From: Verrucomicrobiia bacterium | GTDB lineage: Bacteria; Verrucomicrobiota; Verrucomicrobiia; Limisphaerales; DASXHY01 | Direction of reading: 5' to 3' | NCBI GenBank assembly: GCA_035629175.1 | Contig: DASPIL010000001.1 | Location: 1 to 64,000, forward strand | Length of the DNA stretch: 64,000 nucleotides | Part shown: positions 25,722 to 35,495 of the stretch, in pieces | Layout of the letters: each line of letters starts with the position of its first letter | Position numbering within the stretch: position 1 is the first letter of the stretch | Made by a program: the position numbers and the translations under genes | Notes under the pieces: model-generated | What the model was told of the DNA's origin: nothing | The model's database searches: none | Seen by the model: only the letters and a program-made list of their open reading frames with translations

Positions 25722-28700
25722 ATGTATCTGAACCCCGCAAAAGTACTGGCACTTCTTGCCTCCACATCGCTGCTGGCGCCCATCGGCGTCCGCGCCGCTG
25801 ACGTCATCAAGGCGAACAATTCCGACGACCTCAATCTGCCTTCCTCCTGGGTGGGTGGGGTACCGCCCCAAAGCACGCAGGTCGCCGTTTGGAACAGCGT
25901 CGTCACGACCGTTACGTTCCCTTCTCTTGGTGCGGACGCTTCGTGGGCGGGCATTCGTATTGAGAATCCGGGCGACGCGGCGACAATCAACGCTGGAAAC
26001 ACACTGACGCTTGGCGCATCGGGGATTGAGATGGGCACCGCCACCGCTGATCTCACGTTGAACAACGCCTTGGTGCTTGGCGCGCCGCAAATATGGAACG
26101 TCGGCCCCGGCCGCACGCTGACCATTGGAGGTGCTGTCTCGGGAGCCAATTCGATCACCAAGAATGGAGCCGGCACGCTTGTCCTTGGCGTGGCGAATTC
26201 CTACACGGGCGGAACCGTCTTGAATGCCGGGGTCCTGCAGCTGGATGCCGCGGCGGCAGCAGGAGCGGGCGGCGGCATTACGAACAACGGCGCCACGCTT
26301 AGAATTGGTGCCAACGCCATCAACGTTCTGAATCCGCAGCACGTGACCGGCACGGTGGTGGTCGATGTAAACAGCCAGGCCGGCGGCGCGTTGCTGACGG
26401 GCGCGTGGTCGGGCGACGGCACTGTGCAGGTCATGAACATGCATGCGGGCGCAACGCTGACCCTGGGCGGCAACGGCAATGCCGGCGGCAGCATGACCGC
26501 CTTCACTGGAACGATCTCGATGGGAACCAACGCCGGCACGCTGCGTTTCAACAACGGCGGCGGCAATAACAACACAGGCAACGCCAATGCCACGTTTGAC
26601 CTCGGCACCGGTGAACTTTCGTTTTTCTCGCGCAATCGAAACGGCAACGTCACGTTTGGCGCATTGATGGGCGGCCCCTCCACAACCATCCGCCAGGGTG
26701 CCAGCAGCTCCGGGACGAGCACGTATTCCATTGGAGGCAAGAACATCGCAACCACATTCGAAGGCAGGATCATCGACAGCGGAACGACGGGGTCAGGATT
26801 GGTCGCCATTAATAAAGTCGGGACGAACAAGCTGACGCTGACGGGCGAAAACACGAACGCTGGGCCCACGACAGTCACCAGCGGCACGTTGCAGATTGGC
26901 AATGGCGGCACCACTGGAACACTTGGAACAGGCGCGATCACGATCAACAACGGAGCTTCCCTTGTTTTCGATCGGTCCGATAACCTGCTGATCGCCAACG
27001 GCATCGCGGGAGGCGGCACCTTGATCAAGACCAATTCGAACACGCTTTCCTACCAGGGCCTGAACACTTCCGCTGGCATTACGTTCCTTGTGGGTTCGGG
27101 AACGCTTTCGATGGAAGAAGGCGCGCAGGTGATTGGAAAGATCCTGCTCAACGCTGGCACAACGCTGGCGGTAGCGAACGCTCCTTCGTTTGTCATGAAT
27201 GGCACGCTCGCCGGCAACGGCACGGTGACAGGCGCGCTCAACGCTGGCACGGGCGGAGTCATCAGCCCGGGCGACGCCAACGTGGCCGGTTCGCTGACCT
27301 TTGCCAATGGGCTGACCTTGCAGGAAGGCATCACTTACGCCGCTGACCTGTCGAGCACCCCTGCCGTGGCTTCTTCCAGCGACCGCATCAACGTCACCGG
27401 CGACCTCAACATTACCGGCAATGTGACGATTTCGATCAACGCCCTGACAACCCTCGCCGATGGGCCGTATACGTTGATTACTTACAGTGGCGCGTTGAAC
27501 GGCAGCCTTGCAAACCTGAACGTTTCGGGTGCGCTGGGCACACTCTCAAACCCCGCTGGCGCAATCGTGTTCACGCGCACGCCCACGCGTCCGCCGACAG
27601 ACGTCACCTGGGTGGGCGATGGCGGAGCGAATCAGTGGGACAACCTGATCAGCAGCAACTGGATCAGCGGAGTAAACTCGATGGCCTTTGTGCCTGGCGA
27701 CCGCGCCTTGTTCAACAACGTTGGCGCGCTCAACCCCACCGTAAATATTTCCCAGGATGTCGCGCCTCAATCGGTCGTGGTGAATTCGACAACGGATTAT
27801 ACTTTTACGGGCACGGGTCGCATTGTGGGTGACGCAACGCTTACCAAGTCCAATTCAGCAACGCTGACGATCGTCACACCCAACAATGCTTACACTGGCC
27901 CAACGCTCGTGTCCGGTGGAACGCTTGCGATCACGACCGTCGCGATCGCAGGGTCGGACAGCTCAATCGGGCGTGCAGGAAGCTCACCCACGAACCTCGT
28001 TCTGATCAATTCAACGCTGCGGTACGACGGCAGCAGTGCGAGCACGGATCGCGGCGCCACCCTGGATGGAACGAACGTGACCATCCACGTGTTGAACGAA
28101 TCGGATAACCTGACGATCGGCGGGACTGTCCCGGGAACGGCCCAGCTCACCAAGACTGGACCGGGAACGCTCACATTGGGAGCAGCGAACAGCTACGCGG
28201 GAGGCACTGTAATCAGCAATGGCGTTCTGGCGCTCGGCAGCAATGATGCGAACAGCTCCGGGAGCCTGAGCGGACTCGGGCCGACAAATGCCCCTGTGAC
28301 CTTCTACGGCGGCACGCTGGAACTCTTTGGCTACAACGGGAGCGTCGGCAACAACTACAATACCGTCCGCAATCCGCTGATCGTTCCCGCAGGGCAGACA
28401 GGGACGCTCCGGATGTTCGCGCGCGGCCCCTCCAACAGCGGAGGCAACTCCGGCCTGCAAAGCACATTGACGGGAAGTGGCACGCTGAACCTCGTGGTCA
28501 ATTATGTGCGCGACAATCTCAGCGGCGATTGGTCCGCGTTCAGCGGCGTCATCAACGTGACGTCGAAAGCCGGAACGGGCGATGAAATGCGAATCAACAA
28601 CAACTTCGGCCTGCCGAACGCCTCGGTCATCCTCAACGATGGCGTCACGCTGAATCGCGCAGACACCGCCAACACGATCAATGATATCGGCGAACTCTCC

Positions 28701-29636
28701 GGCACTGCCCTGGCCCGGCTCGCCCTTGGAAATGCCGGCGGCGCGAACACGACATGGCGCATCGGCGGCAAAAACACGACGGCCACATTCGCCGGGACGA
28801 TCGAAGAAACCACGTCCATCATCAAGGTGGGAACTGGAACATGGATCCTGACCGGACAGAACAGCCATACGGGTTCCACCACTGTCAGCAATGGTGTTCT
28901 CCAGCTCGGTGACGGCGTCACGGATGGCGCGATCAGCGCAAGCTCGCTCATTACGATTGTCGCTGGAGCCACGCTGGATGTATCCAAGCTTTCGAGCCCG
29001 ATCTTGAATCTCAATTTCGGCCAGACCCTTGCGGGGAACGGAACCTTGCTCGGCGGGCTGGATACGCAGGCGGGCGGCACGGTGAGCCCTGGCCTTCCCA
29101 CGGGCAACCTGACGGTGAACAACAACGTCATCCTGGGCGGCACTGCGATCTTGGGCGTCAGCCGGGGCAGCACCCCCAGCAGCGGACGGCTTGTGGCCCC
29201 TTCAATTCAATTGGGTGGTACGCTGGTCGTCACGAACGTGGGTGGAGCGTTGCAGGCTGGCGATACCTTTGATCTGTTCGATGGCACGCTCTCAGGTTCA
29301 TTCAGCAGCTTTGTTCTGCCGAACTACTACACCTGGAACACTGACAATGTCGCGGTGAACGGCACCATCAGCGTGGTTTCCGTTCTGCCACGGCCGTCCG
29401 TTACGGCAGTCGACTACAGCCAGCTGGCCAATGGGTTCATTGGGTTCAGCGGCAGCAACGGTGCTCCCAACGGCAGCTACATCGTACGCCGCACCACGGA
29501 TCTCGGAATCCCGATCAGCGCATGGACGGCGGTTGAAACGAACTTCTTCGACGGTGCCGGCATGATCAATCCGCCGCTCAATATTCCAGTGACGCCTGGA
29601 GCCCAGCAGGAGTTCTTCCTCATCCAGGGCTTGTAA
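25722..29636 (+). CDS. Giant secreted protein of autotransporter-associated beta-strand repeats
   Basis: About 1304 residues from ATG 25722, chosen because it starts a signal peptide (MYLNPAKVLALLASTSLLAP); an in-frame start at 25497 would bury it. The body is built from beta-helix repeats of the autotransporter-associated type, seen as GAGTLVLGVANSYTGGTVLN, GVLQLD, LTKTGPGTLTLGAANSYAGG and TWILTGQNSHTGSTTVSNG. Segments beginning TWVGDGGANQWDN mark internal restarts. There is no beta-barrel translocator at the C-terminus. Instead it ends in a roughly 75-residue module (YSQLANGFIGFSGSNGAPNG, YIVRRTTDLG) that recurs in neighbouring proteins. It is probably a cell-surface or extracellular fibre-like protein. 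Confidence 0.85.
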   Translation: MYLNPAKVLALLASTSLLAPIGVRAADVIKANNSDDLNLPSSWVGGVPPQSTQVAVWNSVVTTVTFPSLGADASWAGIRIENPGDAATINAGNTLTLGASGIEMGTATADLTLNNALVLGAPQIWNVGPGRTLTIGGAVSGANSITKNGAGTLVLGVANSYTGGTVLNAGVLQLDAAAAAGAGGGITNNGATLRIGANAINVLNPQHVTGTVVVDVNSQAGGALLTGAWSGDGTVQVMNMHAGATLTLGGNGNAGGSMTAFTGTISMGTNAGTLRFNNGGGNNNTGNANATFDLGTGELSFFSRNRNGNVTFGALMGGPSTTIRQGASSSGTSTYSIGGKNIATTFEGRIIDSGTTGSGLVAINKVGTNKLTLTGENTNAGPTTVTSGTLQIGNGGTTGTLGTGAITINNGASLVFDRSDNLLIANGIAGGGTLIKTNSNTLSYQGLNTSAGITFLVGSGTLSMEEGAQVIGKILLNAGTTLAVANAPSFVMNGTLAGNGTVTGALNAGTGGVISPGDANVAGSLTFANGLTLQEGITYAADLSSTPAVASSSDRINVTGDLNITGNVTISINALTTLADGPYTLITYSGALNGSLANLNVSGALGTLSNPAGAIVFTRTPTRPPTDVTWVGDGGANQWDNLISSNWISGVNSMAFVPGDRALFNNVGALNPTVNISQDVAPQSVVVNSTTDYTFTGTGRIVGDATLTKSNSATLTIVTPNNAYTGPTLVSGGTLAITTVAIAGSDSSIGRAGSSPTNLVLINSTLRYDGSSASTDRGATLDGTNVTIHVLNESDNLTIGGTVPGTAQLTKTGPGTLTLGAANSYAGGTVISNGVLALGSNDANSSGSLSGLGPTNAPVTFYGGTLELFGYNGSVGNNYNTVRNPLIVPAGQTGTLRMFARGPSNSGGNSGLQSTLTGSGTLNLVVNYVRDNLSGDWSAFSGVINVTSKAGTGDEMRINNNFGLPNASVILNDGVTLNRADTANTINDIGELSGTALARLALGNAGGANTTWRIGGKNTTATFAGTIEETTSIIKVGTGTWILTGQNSHTGSTTVSNGVLQLGDGVTDGAISASSLITIVAGATLDVSKLSSPILNLNFGQTLAGNGTLLGGLDTQAGGTVSPGLPTGNLTVNNNVILGGTAILGVSRGSTPSSGRLVAPSIQLGGTLVVTNVGGALQAGDTFDLFDGTLSGSFSSFVLPNYYTWNTDNVAVNGTISVVSVLPRPSVTAVDYSQLANGFIGFSGSNGAPNGSYIVRRTTDLGIPISAWTAVETNFFDGAGMINPPLNIPVTPGAQQEFFLIQGL

Positions 29637-29654
29637 GAGCAATGGAATGAATTC

Positions 29655-29692
29655 AACGGCGTGTGAGGCAATCCCCACACGCCGTTTTTTTT
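29655..29692 (+). terminator. Rho-independent terminator
   Basis: AACGGCGTGTG pairs with CACACGCCGTT (11 bp, ten-base loop) and runs into eight T. It separates the beta-strand-repeat gene from the first lyase gene, so these have separate transcripts. Confidence 0.85.
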
Positions 29693-29730
29693 GCGACGAT
29701 TAACAAGACACTCCGAAGGAAACCGCGCGT

Positions 29731-31083
29731 ATGATGCAGAACAGTTCAGCCAGCCGCCGGATCAGCAACACCCTGGCCGTGATCGCGACACTCCTGGCGT
29801 GCGGCTCTGCGCCGGCGCAGCTTCCGGCGTTTCCTGGAGCCGAGGGTTTTGGCGGCTTTTCAAAAGGCGGCCGTGGTGGCGAGGTTTATTACGTCACGCA
29901 CCTGAATGATTCCGGTCCGGGATCTTTCCGCGACGGCGTCAGCAAGCCCGATCGAACGATCGTCTTTGACGCCGGAGGTGTGATCACGATTTCGAGCCGG
30001 ATCATCGTGGCGCCGCGTATCACGATCGCCGGACAGACGGCTCCCGGCGGGGTCACGGTCTACGGGAATGGCGTGTCGTTCACGGACTCCGACGAAACAA
30101 TCGTGCGGCACATTCGTTTTCGCATGGGTGTGAAGGGAGACTCGGGCAAGGACTGCGTTACGCTCGCCCGCGGCCGGAATATGATCTTCGACCACGTTTC
30201 AATTGCCTGGGGTCGTGATGAAAATTTTTCGATCAACGGAGTCGCTACAAACATCACCATCCAGGACAGCATTGTTGCGCAGGGCCTGCAGCACCACTCG
30301 GCTGGCGGGCTCATCCAGACGAGCGGCGGCGTCAGCATTCTCCGAACGCTTTACGCAGATAACCACACGCGCAATCCGAAGGTGAAGGGTGTGAACCAGT
30401 ACGTGAACAACGTGGTGTACAACTGGGGCCGCGGCGGATGTTACATCCTTGGCGATTCCGACGGCCCATCATTTGCCAACGTGATGCACAACTATTTCAT
30501 TGCAGGCCCCAACACAGGCGCGGCTCCGTTTACGCGCGGCAATGAGAACTTCCGAATTTTCGCCGAAGGAAATTTCTTTGATGGCAATCGCGATGGCTCG
30601 TTGAACGGCCAGGTGATTCCGCGGGCGGATTATGGTGTGGTCAGCTGGCGCGAGCAGCCGTTCGATTACCCCCAAATGCGCGTGCTGAATGCCCAGCAGG
30701 CGCTCCGAACGGTTCTGGGGCGCGCAGGTGCGTGGCCGCGCGACGCAGTGGACGCGGCACTGATCCAGGAGGTCCGCTCGTTCGGAACCGCGGGTCAGAT
30801 CATCACAAACGAAATGGCTTACGCTCCCGTAATGCCAGCGCGCGTCACCAGCGAAACAGTGGTGGATACCGACAGGGATGGCATGCCCGATGATTGGGAG
30901 AAGCGCGCTGGCTTGAATCCGAATGACGCCGCTGATCGCAACCAACGGGCGTCGAGCGGCTACACGCGGCTTGAGGAATACCTGAATGGGAAAGCTGACG
31001 CGCTGCTGGCAGATGCTTCGGGATCAGATGACACTGCAGCTGCGGTTCGTTCCCCGGCGGGTGCGGCTGCGGTGCAGAATTGA
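29731..31083 (+). CDS. Secreted pectate lyase-like protein (PL1-type beta helix)
   Basis: A 450-residue exported protein (signal MMQNSSASRRISNTLAVIAT with ACGSAPAQ at the cleavage region). It has the pectate-lyase start FPGAEGFGGFSKGGRGG, the parallel beta-helix signs VTHLNDSGPGSFRDGV, ITIAGQTAPGGVTVYG and IFDHVSIAWGRDEN, and the catalytic-region pattern DNHTRNPKVKG containing the RxP motif with Arg, followed by NQYVNNVVYNWG. Near residue 385 a calcium-type module DTDRDGMPDDWEKRAGLNP occurs. It most probably cleaves pectate-like polymers by beta-elimination outside the cell. Unlike its two neighbours it has no beta-strand-repeat stalk. Confidence 0.85.
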   Translation: MMQNSSASRRISNTLAVIATLLACGSAPAQLPAFPGAEGFGGFSKGGRGGEVYYVTHLNDSGPGSFRDGVSKPDRTIVFDAGGVITISSRIIVAPRITIAGQTAPGGVTVYGNGVSFTDSDETIVRHIRFRMGVKGDSGKDCVTLARGRNMIFDHVSIAWGRDENFSINGVATNITIQDSIVAQGLQHHSAGGLIQTSGGVSILRTLYADNHTRNPKVKGVNQYVNNVVYNWGRGGCYILGDSDGPSFANVMHNYFIAGPNTGAAPFTRGNENFRIFAEGNFFDGNRDGSLNGQVIPRADYGVVSWREQPFDYPQMRVLNAQQALRTVLGRAGAWPRDAVDAALIQEVRSFGTAGQIITNEMAYAPVMPARVTSETVVDTDRDGMPDDWEKRAGLNPNDAADRNQRASSGYTRLEEYLNGKADALLADASGSDDTAAAVRSPAGAAAVQN

Positions 31084-31181
31084 CGGGGTGATGTGCCGAA
31101 AAGAGGTGGGAGTTTCAACGCACAATCCTGCTATAACTGCTTCCTGGCGTTCGGGCGAAGCCCGTTGTGCCCCAATTTGAA

Positions 31182-34100
31182 ATGAGTTCTACCGATCCAG
31201 TCATTGCCCTCGGACTACGCCTGTTCCATGCGCTCGTTCTCGGGGTGTTCGTTCTTCAAAATCCTTTCAGTGCGTGCGCCGCGCCGTTGCCCGCGTTTCC
31301 AGGCGCCGAAGGCTTCGGCCGCTTTGCCACGGGCGGCCGCGGCGGAACCGTTTATCGTGTCACAAATACGAATGACTCGGGACCCGGGTCGTTTCGGGAT
31401 GCGGTCAGTGTTTCCGGGCGCACCGTAATCTTCGACGTCGGCGGCGTGATTGATTACAAGGCGCCGCGCTACGCCCCCAAACCAAACATCACCATCGCGG
31501 GCCAGACCGCGCCCGGCGACGGAGTGACGCTTTACGGCAACGGCCTTTCCTTCTCGGGAGCGAACAACAATATCGTGCGATTCCTTCGCGTGCGGCAGGG
31601 AGTCAAGGGCGACAGCGGCACCGATGCGCTCGGCATTGCCAATGGTCACACGATGATCTTCGATCATCTCGCGGTGTCGTGGGGCCGCGATGAGACATTC
31701 TCCATCAGCGGCAATATCACAAATATCACGATCCAATCGACCATCATCGCGCAGGGTTTGCAGTCGCATTCCGCCGGCGGGCTGATCCAGACACCCGGGG
31801 GCGTAAGCATTTTGCGGAGCCTCTATGTGGACAACGACACGCGGAATCCAAAGGTGAAATTCAAGAACGAGTTCGTGAACAACGTCATCTGCAATTGGGA
31901 AACCATTGGCTACAACATGGGCGGCGATTCAGCGGGCGACTCGTTCGTGAACATGTTCAACAATTATTTCATTCGCGGTCCGGCCAGCAGTTCCACGGCG
32001 ATCGGCGGAGGCAATCTGAACTTTCACATCTACGCTTCAAACAACTGGTACGACGGAAATCGGAATGGCATCCTCGATGGCACCGAGTTGCCGATCCCGA
32101 ACTACGGTTCCATGGACCTTCAGTCCGTGCCGTTTCCGTATCCCGTAACGACAGCGTATTCGCCGCTCACCGCATTGAAGCTCGCCATCAGCGATGTTGG
32201 CCCATCATTTCGCCGCGACAGCGTCGATGAACGATTGATCACAGAACTGATTTCGTGGGGAACGCTGGGGGGTACGATTACATCCGAGTTGCTGCCGCCG
32301 ATGAACGGCCCTGGAATTGTTCGCAATGGAACGCCTTATCCGGATTCCGACAACGATGGCATGCCTGACTTTTGGGAATCGGGGACCGGATCGAACCCAA
32401 ACGTCGCGGACAACAACAGTGCCAGCCCGAGTGGAAGCGGATATACGCGGCTTGAGGATTACCTGAACTGGCTGGCGGAGCCGCATGGTATCGCGTTGAT
32501 GAACACGAATGTTGTCATCGACCTGCGCCAGTTTACGCGCGGCTGGGTGGTGCTGAATCGAAACCCGGTTTGGAGCGCCGGCAACGCTGTGAATGGCAGC
32601 GTCGCCTTGATCAACGGCTGCTTCGCTCAATTCACTCCCGACCCAGGATGGCATGGCTCGGCAGGTTTTCAGTTCACGGTGAACGATGACGATGGTGAGC
32701 CGCTGACGCGAACGATGAACCTGCTTTTCACGCCTGCTGCTCAGCCGTTTCAATCCGTATGGCGGGGCGATGATATTGCGAACAAATGGAATCGGCTCGG
32801 GGATTTCAATTGGCACGACGGCATTTCGCTCATGTATCCGTTTCATGACGGCGATTCCGTGCTCTTCGATGACAACGGTTCGGTCAATCCCGCGGTGAGC
32901 ATCGAGGGCGTGCTCCAGCCTGGATTCGTCACAGTTGACGCCGCGCGCCATTATGCGTTCGCAGGCAACGGGTCGTTGGGTGGAACAATGGCTCTTACGA
33001 AGAACAACTCCGGGACGCTTACCATTCAGAACGTGAACACCTATTCGGGCGCAACGACGGTGAGCAATGGAACGCTGCTCGTTCACGGCGCGTTGACTGC
33101 GAGTCCGGTCATGGTTCGCAGCCGCGGCACCATTGGCGGCAGCGGATCCCTTGGAAACGGGCTCACGGTTTTCAATGGCGGAAGCATTGTCCCTGGGAAT
33201 GGCAATGGTGCGGCCGGAACTCTCACGATCACGAATGGACTCACGATGGCGGGCGGCGTAACGAATCGATTCGACCTCTCCGATGACGCTGCGGGCACCA
33301 CGAAAACGAACGATGTTGTCGATGTAATCGGCGATCTGACCCTGTCAGGAGTGAACGCGATTCGCGTGAGCCTCCTGGACGGCGTGCCTGGAAATGGCGT
33401 TTACACGTTGATTCGTTACAGCGGCAACTTGAATGGCAGCCTTGCAAACCTTGTGATCTCAGGCGTGAGCGGGACGCTGACGAATCCGCCGGGATCGATC
33501 GCAATGGTTGTCGACGCGCAACGTCCGCCAGCGTTCCTCCTGTGGGCCGGAGACAACGTGAGCAACATCTGGGACGAGGGCACGAACGTCGTGTGGCTGA
33601 ACGAAGGCGCGCCGGATCGTTTCTCGTTTCTCGACGAGGTTCTTTTCGACAACACAGGTTCCACCGCGCCATCGGTGAATCTCCACGGCGTGCTGGCGCC
33701 TGCCTCCGTGACCGTGGCAGCCGATGTTCATTACACATTCAGCGGCAGCGGGCGCATCAGCGGGACAACAGTCCTCGTCAAAACGAATTCCGGCACGCTG
33801 ACGCTGAACACCACCAACGATTTCACAGGGCCGATGATCATCGGCGGCGGCGTGGTGTCCGTTGGACAACTTGCCAATGGGGGAGTGCCGAGCTCGATTG
33901 GCGCGGGCGGGGCGGATTTTGCAAACCTCCAATTGTTCAACAGCACCCTGCGGTACTCAGGCGCGACCGCATCGTTAAATCGCGGCGCCACGCTGTTCGG
34001 ATCAGGAACGATCGAAGTCGTGAACGGTGGAGCAACCGTGACGTGGAACGGGACCAACACCGGTTCGGGGTCATTGATCAAGAGCGGGCCCGGAACACTG

Positions 34101-35459
34101 GCGCTTTCGGCTGGGAATTCCTACAGCGGCGGAACCGTGCTGAAGGCGGGGATGCTGGCGCTGAGCGGCCCGGCGGGCGGCGGAACCGTGACGGCCAACA
34201 ACTACGCGATGGGCTCGGGCAGTGTCACTTTCCAGGGTGGAACGCTGAAGCTCTTCGGCCACGGCCTGGGCTTTTCGCCCAGCTACGGCACGTTCAGCCG
34301 GCCGATGATTGTCCCCGAGGGTGAAACGGGAACGCTTCTGACGCCGCCGCGTTACACCATGAGCGCTCCCCTCAGCGGTTCGGGCACCTTGAACCTCGAG
34401 GTGAATTATGTGCGCGGCACATTGAACGGAAACTGGTCAGCGTTCACGGGCTTGATCAACGTCACAGCCCTGGTTGCGGATTCAGAATTCCGCATAGCAA
34501 ACTCGTCAGGGTACGCAGGAGCAACGCTCTTCCTGAACAACAATGTCGTGATCACGCGCAGCGGCAGCGCGATCACCGTGGAAATCGGCGCGCTGGGTGG
34601 CACGGGCGGTTCGCGAATTGGTCCCGGGAATTCAACATCGAGCGGCAGCAGCTATCGCGTCGGTTGGAACAACGAGGACGCAACGTTCGCAGGCCGCATT
34701 CTCGCTGATGGCGCGAACACGGTCACCAAGGTCGGGACCGGCAACTGGCGATTGTCTGGCGCGAACACGTATTCCGGCGGAACGATCGTCAGCAATGGAA
34801 CGCTCACCGTGAACAACACATCCGGCAGCGCCACTGGAACCGGGGCGGTGACCGTCCACGCGGGTGCCACGCTCGCAGGCGCCGGCTCCATCAGTGGATC
34901 CACGACAGTCGCTGCTGGCGCGGTGCTGTCGCCCGGGGACCCCGTCGGAACACTCAAGTTTACGGGATCACTCTCGCTCAACAACGGTTCGTTGCTCGAA
35001 CTCGATCTCGGCACCGCCGGTGATCTTGTGACGGTCGGCGGCGCATTGAACGCCAACGGCGTAATTCACGTGCGTGCAACGAATGGATTTGGCCCCGGCA
35101 CCTACACTTTGTTTACGTCCCCCGCTATTATGCCCGGGAACCTTTCGGTCGGATCGATGCCGGCCGGCTACTCGGGCGTGGTGAACACCCAGACACCAGG
35201 ACAGATCCGCCTGGTTGTAACGGAATCGGTTCCGCCTGTGATGGGAAATGTTTCATTCGCGAACGGCCAGTTGATCGTGACAGGAAGCGGATCCATGGGC
35301 GTGAAGTATCGCGTGTTGACATCAACGAATCTAACCGTGGCGCCGTCGCTCTGGACGCCGATCTTCACCAACTTTGTTGATGCCAGCGGGAGCTTCCAAT
35401 TCACAAACAGCGTGTCCGCTCCCGGCGGCGCGTATTTCCGTCTTGAACTGCTGCCGTGA
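31182..35459 (+). CDS. Pectate lyase-like domain fused to a beta-strand-repeat stalk
   Basis: About 1425 residues (ATG 31182; a GTG at 31167 is in frame). After the signal, residues 40-400 repeat the layout of the preceding lyase: FPGAEGFGRFATGGRGG, GDGVTLYGNGLSF, LAVSWGRDETFS and the RxP site in DNDTRNPKVKF. A module SDNDGMPDFWESGTGSNP and a bacterial Ig-like region (FTVNDDDGEPLTR) follow. The remaining 900 residues are autotransporter-associated beta-strand repeats (SGTLTIQNVNTYSGATTVSN, LIKSGPGTLALSAGNSYSGG). It ends in the shared C-terminal module (KYRVLTSTNLTVAPSLW). Likely a surface-displayed lyase on a long stalk. Confidence 0.85.
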   Translation: MSSTDPVIALGLRLFHALVLGVFVLQNPFSACAAPLPAFPGAEGFGRFATGGRGGTVYRVTNTNDSGPGSFRDAVSVSGRTVIFDVGGVIDYKAPRYAPKPNITIAGQTAPGDGVTLYGNGLSFSGANNNIVRFLRVRQGVKGDSGTDALGIANGHTMIFDHLAVSWGRDETFSISGNITNITIQSTIIAQGLQSHSAGGLIQTPGGVSILRSLYVDNDTRNPKVKFKNEFVNNVICNWETIGYNMGGDSAGDSFVNMFNNYFIRGPASSSTAIGGGNLNFHIYASNNWYDGNRNGILDGTELPIPNYGSMDLQSVPFPYPVTTAYSPLTALKLAISDVGPSFRRDSVDERLITELISWGTLGGTITSELLPPMNGPGIVRNGTPYPDSDNDGMPDFWESGTGSNPNVADNNSASPSGSGYTRLEDYLNWLAEPHGIALMNTNVVIDLRQFTRGWVVLNRNPVWSAGNAVNGSVALINGCFAQFTPDPGWHGSAGFQFTVNDDDGEPLTRTMNLLFTPAAQPFQSVWRGDDIANKWNRLGDFNWHDGISLMYPFHDGDSVLFDDNGSVNPAVSIEGVLQPGFVTVDAARHYAFAGNGSLGGTMALTKNNSGTLTIQNVNTYSGATTVSNGTLLVHGALTASPVMVRSRGTIGGSGSLGNGLTVFNGGSIVPGNGNGAAGTLTITNGLTMAGGVTNRFDLSDDAAGTTKTNDVVDVIGDLTLSGVNAIRVSLLDGVPGNGVYTLIRYSGNLNGSLANLVISGVSGTLTNPPGSIAMVVDAQRPPAFLLWAGDNVSNIWDEGTNVVWLNEGAPDRFSFLDEVLFDNTGSTAPSVNLHGVLAPASVTVAADVHYTFSGSGRISGTTVLVKTNSGTLTLNTTNDFTGPMIIGGGVVSVGQLANGGVPSSIGAGGADFANLQLFNSTLRYSGATASLNRGATLFGSGTIEVVNGGATVTWNGTNTGSGSLIKSGPGTLALSAGNSYSGGTVLKAGMLALSGPAGGGTVTANNYAMGSGSVTFQGGTLKLFGHGLGFSPSYGTFSRPMIVPEGETGTLLTPPRYTMSAPLSGSGTLNLEVNYVRGTLNGNWSAFTGLINVTALVADSEFRIANSSGYAGATLFLNNNVVITRSGSAITVEIGALGGTGGSRIGPGNSTSSGSSYRVGWNNEDATFAGRILADGANTVTKVGTGNWRLSGANTYSGGTIVSNGTLTVNNTSGSATGTGAVTVHAGATLAGAGSISGSTTVAAGAVLSPGDPVGTLKFTGSLSLNNGSLLELDLGTAGDLVTVGGALNANGVIHVRATNGFGPGTYTLFTSPAIMPGNLSVGSMPAGYSGVVNTQTPGQIRLVVTESVPPVMGNVSFANGQLIVTGSGSMGVKYRVLTSTNLTVAPSLWTPIFTNFVDASGSFQFTNSVSAPGGAYFRLELLP

Positions 35460-35495
35460 ATCCATAGATAGCCGCGGCGCCAAGGGACTTTTTCC

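Noticed and set aside
26201..29173. Several long minus-strand frames opposite the beta-strand-repeat protein
   Set aside because: Repetitive Gly/Asn/Thr-rich coding sequence leaves the complementary strand open; the products are Pro/Val-rich without motifs.
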